Positions 57,001-64,000 of a stretch of DNA of 64,000 bases are shown piece after piece. The notes below the pieces were generated by a model. The model searched no databases. It was not told the origin of the DNA and was given only the letters and a program-made list of their open reading frames with translations. The position numbers and the translations under genes were made by a program. The DNA is from Malus domestica (taxonomy: Eukaryota; Streptophyta; Magnoliopsida; Rosales; Rosaceae), in contig NC_091661.1 of assembly GCF_042453785.1 (NCBI RefSeq), forward strand, positions 29,441,501-29,505,500, in the 5' to 3' direction. Every line of letters begins with the position of its first letter. Positions within the stretch are counted from its first letter, which is position 1.

Positions 57001-58012
57001 TATGAGATCTCTATACATTTCTAAGTTACTTGGGCACAGAAATGTTTTTCAGGAGACTAGTGATAGAAAATGATCAATTGTAAGGGGCATCAGAGAAGAA
57101 ATTTAAAAAGACAATGAGGGTAGTGTCCATCTATGCAAAAAGCATAAAAAGTGGACCAAGAAGTACCTCAAGACAAATAAGAAGCAAAAACTAATTGTTT
57201 CCCCAAAATCATTGTTCTAGTTTTGTAAAAACCCTTGGCAAGGTCCCAATAAACTAGCATAAAACTTCAGATTTTCTTACCAAAACCCCTTCCAGATTTA
57301 GAACCACAAATGTCACATTGCCACGCGTCCTGACCAAAAAGAAAGAAAATATTCACATGTGAGAACAGTTGACGTTAGACGTTAACTATGCAATTGCATG
57401 AATAAGAGTATCATTTGTAGATACAGACACGGTCACTTATGATTATACAAGAAACAAATCACATGACTGGACAGACGAGTTAACTAACGCATATACTGAC
57501 CATAGCAGCCTGAGGGAAAACACCGAGTGCGTGATGCCCAACATTATCATATAATGACAGGCACCATCTTTTCTTCGCACGAGGAGAGTAATACTCTGTA
57601 ACAAACTTCCTCCAATAAGCAATACTATTGTCCTGTCAACAAAATCCACACATAATTAGATAAACCTAAGAGTTTTATAAAACGTTCTTGATGTAAAAAA
57701 GAATGTCAATAAAAGATCCCACTGAATTGAAATTGGTCCACGAATCTAAGAAATAGTATGAGTGTATAAATAACATATTTATAACAAAAAGGAAGATGTC
57801 TATAATATAAACCCAGCTAAAATGGAACTGAAGAGGGAAAAAAGGTTGCACAATGGAGTGCATTAAACACGGGAACTCACAGCAGGTCGTTGCCGCTGGT
57901 GGTATAAATATTGCATCAGCCTACGAGCACATACGCCACCATCATAGGGGCGCTTAATGGAAGATACTGGCTGCATTGCTTGTTGTTGAAATTGCTGTTG
58001 TCTCAACTGTTG

Positions 58013-58043
<31 letters not shown>

Positions 58044-58837
58044 AACTGGGCCCTCTGGAGTTGAGGCATTGACTGCAAAATCTGTTGCTGTTGCTGTTGC
58101 CGTAATCTCTGTTGCTGAAGCATGGTTTGTAACTGGGGATTTCGACCTTGGAGTTGCATTGGATCCTGTCTTTGCAGTAACTGTTGTATCACCTGTTGCG
58201 GTAGAATATCTTCCTGCTTGATATCCAGACGGGGTTTTTTCTCGACATGGGCCAAATTGTTTGGATCCTGAATAAAGGTTCCAGGTACTCGCGCTCCCAT
58301 GGGAAGGGAAACCTGACCAGTTTGGGATGTTGGTAAGGAAGTAGCACTAGAAGGCCCTTGCTGCCGTTGGTTCTGGTGTTGCTGATTCTGCTGAATTTGT
58401 TGAGAATTCTGGTCATGATGAGAATTTTGTTGCACTACGGAAGACCCATCCACAATCGATGACCCTGACATGCTAATATTGTTGGAAGAGAAGGACATGG
58501 GTGATGCTGGTAAGCGCATGTATGACTCGTTATTGATGCTTGCACTTCTTTGCAAATGGGGACCTCCAGAAAGTACAGAGTTTGCATCTGTGACCAAAGA
58601 ACTTGCCCCAACACTTAGACCTGAGTTCGCCACACCGCTCAAAACTGCATTATTCATGTCCCCAGAAACCGGACCGAGATTTGAACGCCCAGTTCCGGGA
58701 ATGGAATTAGAAGAGTTCCCGAAAGATGAGCTCAAGTGTGAGTTAACTACAAGCTGAGACTGCCCATCCCCTTGGAAGAAAATTCCAGAACTTGGTGAAG
58801 ACTGAGCTATTCCTCCAGCCACCCGAGAAGGCACCAT
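54037..58837 (-). CDS. SLK2: SEUSS-like transcriptional co-regulator (SLK2 type)
   Basis: Nine coding exons on the minus strand: 58837-57881, 57632-57501, 57329-57281, 56926-56712, 56624-56556, 56031-55931, 55823-55730, 55620-55551 and 54950-54037. The lengths sum to 867 codons including stop, with every junction in frame. The start MVPSRVAGG matches SEUSS-like proteins. The N-terminus is Ser/Asn/Gly rich with a Gln-rich block at about residues 230-300. The LIM-binding-type central domain lies in exons 1-7 (RLMQYLYHQRQRP, AYWRKFVTEYYSPRAKKRW, WQCDICGSKSGRGFEATFEV, FLDLPRECRFPSGVMMLEYG). A basic stretch YPRHATAAKLQ follows, and the C-terminus is Gln/Ser/Gly rich. SEUSS and SLK proteins pair with LEUNIG to repress genes in flower, embryo and organ development (established for Arabidopsis). 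Assignment to SLK2 is from recalled similarity. Confidence 0.9.
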
Positions 58838-59940
58838 AGGAGGCACCGCCCTTTGGTGGCCAGAGTCTAAGTAGCTCTCCAGAGCCAGGCCTGACTTAGT
58901 ATTTTTACAATAATTAATATGCTCAGCCCACTCAATCGATATGAAAACAAAAGAAATAAGCAACCCCTCTAAGAAAAAGGATCACAAATACAATCTGGGC
59001 ACTCTCACCAGTATAAATACAAACAATTTCAGACACCCCACCTCACTGTCACTAATTTCACCAGTTATTCGATAAATATGCTACCCAAGATGGTGCACAA
59101 TTTATATTTTCTGTATGAGCTTTCAACAATTTCTCATGGGGATCTAAGATAAACAAGAGGAAACAACACTATCAGCAGTAGGACCAGGAAAAAAAAACTA
59201 AAAATAGAAACTAAACTATATTCCAAACCAATACCGGCCAGATAAGTAAATTGTAACGAGGCAAGAAACACGAAATCCGACTCAAACCCAAAGCCCCCCC
59301 TAGGGTTCCAAATGTTGATTTTCTACTGAGCCCCACAAAAACCCTAATTTCCAACCAAGCTACCCTTGAAACAATGATATTAGCTTATCAGCCCTGAACC
59401 CCGTAAATTCTAGAGGATCTAAACCCAACCCAGTTCAACCGAATCAAAAATTAACAAAATACAATTGGAATAATCAATTGTTTAGCTCAATCTTTATCAA
59501 TTAAACTGATAATTACAGACTAAAGACGAACTTAAAGCAGCTCCAGCTCAAATTTTGAACAAAATTAAACTAGTAAAACTCGTAATCAAGCAGATTAACA
59601 AGAAGATCGAGCAGCGGAAACGAAATTTCGAATACTAAGTAGAACAAAAAATCAGTAAGCCTTTTGCGGTCCAGAGATCGAACAGAGCACAATTTAATTA
59701 ACCAAATTAAATAACTTGAAATAGCAGCAAAAATCGAAGCAAAAAACTGAAAAATTAATCGAGATAAATGTACGGCAGCTACTGACCTCAGGAATCGGGA
59801 GCTCTAAGAAGCCGAAACGTTGCCTTAATTTGAAAAAAAATAAAGCCGAAATTTGCAGAGAAGTTTTGGAGAGAGAGAGAGAGAATTTTTAGAGAGAGAA
59901 AGAGAAAGAGAAACGGAGAGTGGAAAGAAGTTGGAGGGGC
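58838..59940 (-). other. 5' UTR and leader intron of the SLK2-type gene
   Basis: An acceptor (CAG before 58890) and a donor (GAG/GTCAGT at 59787) suggest a first non-coding exon from about 59940 to 59787, an intron 59786-58891, and 53 nt of leader joined to the start codon. The first exon has GA-rich repeats near 59870-59915. The transcription start is estimated, not seen. Confidence 0.55.
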
Positions 59941-61649
59941 GCTGGTTATATACTAGCGCGAATCGCAGACGAGGACTGACCGGCTGCATCGGTGCCCTAC
60001 CCTATATCACCGGCTTCAATCGGTGAAAGTAGGGACACGTGTCCTCTCATCGGTTGATGATAATAGTCGGTGGTAGATCGCGCGATGGCGACACGAAGAC
60101 TAGACCACGTGGCGGAATGTGATTAGTTGATCTCTAGGTTACTTATTATGGGCTATGCGGGTCGTACCTGGATTAGCCTATACGAGCTGCGATCGAGTGC
60201 ATCCGGCTGTAACTCAGTAGGTCTACAGTCTTTGCCCTTCTCGGTAACGGAAACGAGGACAAATATGACAATTCGCATGGTAATTGAAGAAAAATGGACA
60301 CGTGTGGTTATCCTATTGGATGTTTTTTCTGTTTCCGTCTAATCTCTTTCCTCATCCTTCCCTCCTCCTATTTGAATGGTTACGATTAAGTTACGTTAAC
60401 ATTTTATATTGATTTTTTTATAAAAATAATAAGACAAAAAGCAAAGTGTGAGAGGAGAGGAGGGAAAGGGATGAGAATATAAGAGGAGAGAATCCTACTC
60501 CCTTTAGCATAAGGTGTTGCTATAGAGATCTTGTCTAGATCCCTTCCTCCTAATCCACAAAATCATAGAATTCGTGTTATTGAAAATTAATTTAACGATT
60601 GAAGTTATTATAATTTTTAAAGTTGGCTCCTATTTATAATCGTTGGATCAAATTTCAATATCACGGATTCCCTAATTTGGTGAATTAAGAGAAAAAGATT
60701 AGGAAATGATCCCTTTCCGCTGCTATCCACTCACTTTACTTTCTCTCGTACACATCATCTCAATTTTTTATCATCAAATTAAATAAATTACAAAAAATCA
60801 AATGACATAAATTAACGAAAATATTTACTGTAAAAATGAGTGCGATGAGATAACCACCTTTACCATATAGGGTTAGCGGATAGAGACAGACTACCGTCTG
60901 ATTTTCCCACGTGCGGCTTCTGTTCTGTTTAATTTCGTTAAAGATTGCCAATTGACTAGTTTAACCCCGGGGGCAGAAACACAGACAAAGGTGATCTTAG
61001 GATGTTTCAAGATGATGTTTCTGTTACCCAACAAAGTCCTACAAATGTAGGCGCGATGTCGTTTTCTTCAAGGCCCAACAAAGTCAAGATTCACACCCAA
61101 TTGTAAGAGGCCCAACAAACTTCACTTTTTCATTTTTTTTTTTATCATCAATACTATAATAGGTCCAATCCGATTTAAGGAGAAAATGTCTGAAACATAA
61201 GTCGATACATCACTTATCATAGTATAAGCAGAGAGATGAGATGATATATTTTTGTGTATCTCTATTATGACATGTATCAGCTCGTCTTCTGAGTACGCTG
61301 ATAAATCTCACCCAATTCAAGAGTCTCTTATAAATAAATGGAGCATGTGGGCACCCATGACTTCAATTTTGTTTTGAACCAATTATTTTTGCAATTTCCT
61401 AATTATTTTTTGGTAAATATATAATTTACCAATATAATGACTAAATTACAACTTCAAATTTGTAAATGGTATACCTTGCACAAATAAATGAGGAAAGCAT
61501 AACAATTTACCAATGATTTTTCTTTTCTGTGGCCCAAAAAGACTTTTTTATCACTATAAAATGAATTTAATTTCAATTTTAAATCACGAAAATTCATACA
61601 AATATTTATGGAGCTAGCTGCTAGCGACTGTAATTTTCTCTTCCATTGC
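59941..61649. other. Intergenic between SLK2-type and BIG BROTHER-type genes
   Basis: 59941-60360 is the upstream region of the SLK2-type gene and holds ACGTG cores (GACACGTGTCC near 60033, CCACGTGG near 60104), which are G-box-like sites. The rest is AT-rich with no gene. The 3' UTR of the minus-strand RING gene probably lies at 61500-61649. Confidence 0.5.
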
Positions 61650-63286
61650 TCAAGGCATTACCTCCTTTTTGCAGATGCAGCATTTCTGAAAGAGGGAGAA
61701 ATGATTATTAACGAAATTAAAATATTTTTTCAATTGTTTAATCATCTTTCAAAATAAAATAAAATAATCTTGAACGTTTTAAATACCTTATCATTCTCCA
61801 ACCATTTTTTAATGCACTTTTCATGATACTGGTGCGAACATGGCAAAGTGGTCATCGCATCGCCCCTTTTATACTCCATCATGCATATAGAGCACCTACA
61901 AAATGATATAATATTATTCATCCAAATAAGCCAAAGTAATCTCTTTTTTTATCACAGTTTAGCACAAGGGGTGAACCCATATTGACAAGGCTTTCCACTT
62001 TATTGGGATAGAAGAAATATCTATTGTACGCAACCTTATTTCTGCTTTGTAAAGAGGTTGTTTACAGCCTCGAACATATGACATTTCGATCATAAATGAA
62101 CAACATATCCGTTGCGCAAAGGCTCACCCTTACAGTTTTGCATAAAACACCAAAATTAAGATCAAAGATAACTGGTCTGTCTTACTCTTTGTTACTATCT
62201 TCATCTGTCGAACCGACTTTTTTCTTTGGTGGCTTGTATTTGTGAGATGGCAACATGGAAAGAATCTCTTCAGAGAGCCCTTGGTCAACACTGCCGTTGG
62301 TTTCTTCTAATGCTTGCAATTCCTAGTACACAGTACTGATTAACACTAATTGGGTTCTTATTTAAGTAATTAAAATCTTCAGTAAAAGAGAGAATTCAAC
62401 TATGCCACTAGAACCATAGGTCATATACAATTCGTCACACGAAAAGAAAAAATGTGTCAATGCGTCACCTCAATTAAAACTTCGTCTCAATGATATGATA
62501 TCGTACTAAATACATGCAATTTTTTGAATGCAAAATGGAATATATTGCTTTAATTAATTTTTCAGGTTGAATATATTTTACGGAAAAACTCAAAATATCC
62601 TCTAAATAGAATAACGTCATAACTCATAAAAATATAATGTTCATATATTATTGAATTTACCTCATAATTCATGTTATCTACATCGACATTATCATGGATT
62701 TCATCCTGCATTTTTAACAAATTGAAAAAAATGTTAGCCAATTAATCAAAGGTGGATTTGTCAGGTCGATGGAGTATTTAGAGAAGGAATATCGTTTGTA
62801 ATATAAAAAACATAGAACTCTATATACCCTATAGTGTTCTTGCATGGAAAAATGCTGATAGTCGTTCTCCAATTCCTGCATCTGCAACGCGTGAGCTAAA
62901 GCTTCATCTTCAAGCAACTGTCGATTAAAACTTCTGCTGGGATATGAGGAGGACCCCAAGTGACTGCTTTGTGCAACACCAAAGGGTTGAAACCTGTTTG
63001 CGCCGCTGCTTCTATTTGGTGGAGCTAAAATCACTACCGGTACCGTCTACATAACATGTTTTATATAATCGAACAAAGATTAGTAGATAATTACTTTCCG
63101 CGGGCCAGCCAGAACAAATTAATTAAGCTGCATCACGCTTAATCTTGACTTAAGTACCTGATATGGAGGAGGACCTGTGGCTGGGGGAGTGTTGCAGTGA
63201 TCACCAAAAATGTACGTGGAAAATTCTACGGCTTCGGGTGGGTATTCGTGTTCATTTGAACGGCGAGTTGGAATTCGATTTCCCAT
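61650..63286 (-). CDS. BB: RING-H2 E3 ubiquitin ligase, BIG BROTHER type
   Basis: Six exons on the minus strand, 63286-63158, 63046-62828, 62705-62661, 62322-62186, 61895-61787 and 61685-61650, all in frame with GT-AG junctions, give 224 residues. The start MGNRIPTRR follows an in-frame upstream ATG that gives only a hydrophobic extension; I prefer the family-like start. The central part has DEALAHALQMQELEN. The RING-H2 at about 177-217 reads CSICMMEYKRGDAMTTLPCS then HQYHEKCIKKWLENDK and KCCIC, with all eight metal ligands. The last pair is CCIC where CP.C is usual. BIG BROTHER-type ligases in Arabidopsis limit organ size by acting on growth regulators such as DA1; here that is inferred from the family. 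It ends only six residues after the last ligand (KKEVMP). Confidence 0.85.
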
Positions 63287-64000
63287 CCCGATAGTGTAAA
63301 TTATTAGAAAATAACCCCAAAAAAGTACGAGATTTCTCAAAAATCATATGTCGGGATATTCCAATCAATTAATCTCCATGGATGAACTTGGCATATATAT
63401 TTAGCAGTTGGGTCTCTTAATCATCAGCATGGGTTAATCTTTTGCTATAATGCAAAGGGATATGTCGTGAAATGTTATTAATTAGATCATGCGTGGTATT
63501 ACGAGACATGATAAAGATTTGGTGCACAAACAATATATACATGCACACTAGGACTAAGTACTTTTTTTTGGGTTATCCGACAAACTTGATCAAAATTTAT
63601 TTACACTAAGACTTTTCCTTATAAGTGAAGAGAAATATCACTAAACTGTAATATTAAATAACAACTCGATCAAAATTAGTAGGTGGCCTAAGCCTTCTCC
63701 AACTCTAGGCTAAAACTCAAATTTCCCCTTCTATTCCTCCCCCACCCCCCCCCCCCCCAAAAAAAAAACTCAACCCAACCCAAGGCTAAAATGTGGCCTA
63801 AAACCTAAAACTCAAATGGAAGCCAAATTTAGCTCAGGATTAGTGGACTGGCCCACCATATGTGTATATTTTATTTAGTTTTATATTTACAAATTCATTG
63901 AATCCAAATGTTAAGATCTAATTTGATGAAATTCAACGGTAAAAAAAAAAATTAACAGTCCAAATTTAAATCTAACGGCTAAAGTAATTAAAAAAAAAAT
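63287..64000. other. Upstream region of the RING gene; low-complexity DNA
   Basis: 63287-63520 probably holds the promoter of the minus-strand RING gene. 63585-63655 (ATTTATTTACACTAAGACTT, then TATCACTAAACTGTAAT) is a degenerate family A SINE in minus orientation. A poly-C tract followed by poly-A is at about 63743-63770. The window ends without another gene. Confidence 0.5.

Noticed and set aside
61650..63286. Functional cluster of organ-size regulators (SLK2-type plus BIG BROTHER-type)
   Set aside because: Both families affect organ growth in Arabidopsis, but simple adjacency in a plant genome is not evidence of a functional cluster.

Overview
This is nuclear DNA from a eudicot plant. The evidence is intron-rich genes with GT-AG splice sites, AT-rich intergenic DNA, nested LTR retrotransposons, tRNA-derived SINEs and MITEs. 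The repeat families and protein sequences remind me of a woody Rosaceae genome (apple/pear type), but that is inference from memory, not a search result.

Layout. 1-8640: a decayed Ty3/Gypsy (Tat-type) element on the + strand. Its gag is broken, nearly all of pol is deleted, there are three kinds of tandem array, and it keeps an antisense accessory ORF (two stops) and a full 3' LTR. 8641-15324: gene-poor DNA with a 648-bp internally deleted Copia element, SINEs and MITEs. 15325-16630 (-): a BAG-family co-chaperone gene. 16631-23483: gene-poor, with SINEs and a 154-bp MITE family that has 9-bp target duplications. 23484-38937: a CRR1-like gene (DapB-fold factor of the chloroplast NDH complex) whose 5' part is present twice. 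Between the two copies lies a nearly complete Tat Gypsy element (24230-36753, - strand) with an uninterrupted 1998-codon gag-pol and an intact antisense accessory ORF. 38938-47000: a Copia remnant split by four insertions (hAT-type MITE, TRIM, a 2-kb element, and a 2.2-kb element carrying SINEs). 47000-51479: gene-poor, with one SINE bounded by a perfect 14-bp target duplication. 51480-53051 (+): an F-box/PP2 protein gene. 54037-59940 (-): a SEUSS-like (SLK2-type) transcriptional co-regulator gene. 61650-63286 (-): a BIG BROTHER-type RING-H2 E3 ligase gene.

Most striking observation. The young Gypsy element is flanked by a 746-bp direct repeat (23484-24229 and 36752-37497) that looks identical, in place of the usual ~5-bp target duplication. 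Its left LTR is complete. Its right LTR, the 5' LTR, stops 35 nt downstream of the predicted TATA box, so it starts almost where the element's RNA should start. Next to the junction a 13-bp motif is repeated, as in templated end joining. The element is therefore intact in coding sequence but lacks its 5' promoter, and the second copy of the flank gives the host gene a new uninterrupted 5' end. Either this is an aberrant, end-joined integration or a collapsed heterozygous insertion in the assembly; reads spanning the junction would decide.

The host genes do not form a pathway. The BAG, F-box/PP2, SLK2 and BIG BROTHER-type genes appear complete as predicted. The CRR1-like gene carries a frameshift and is probably a pseudogene in this sequence.
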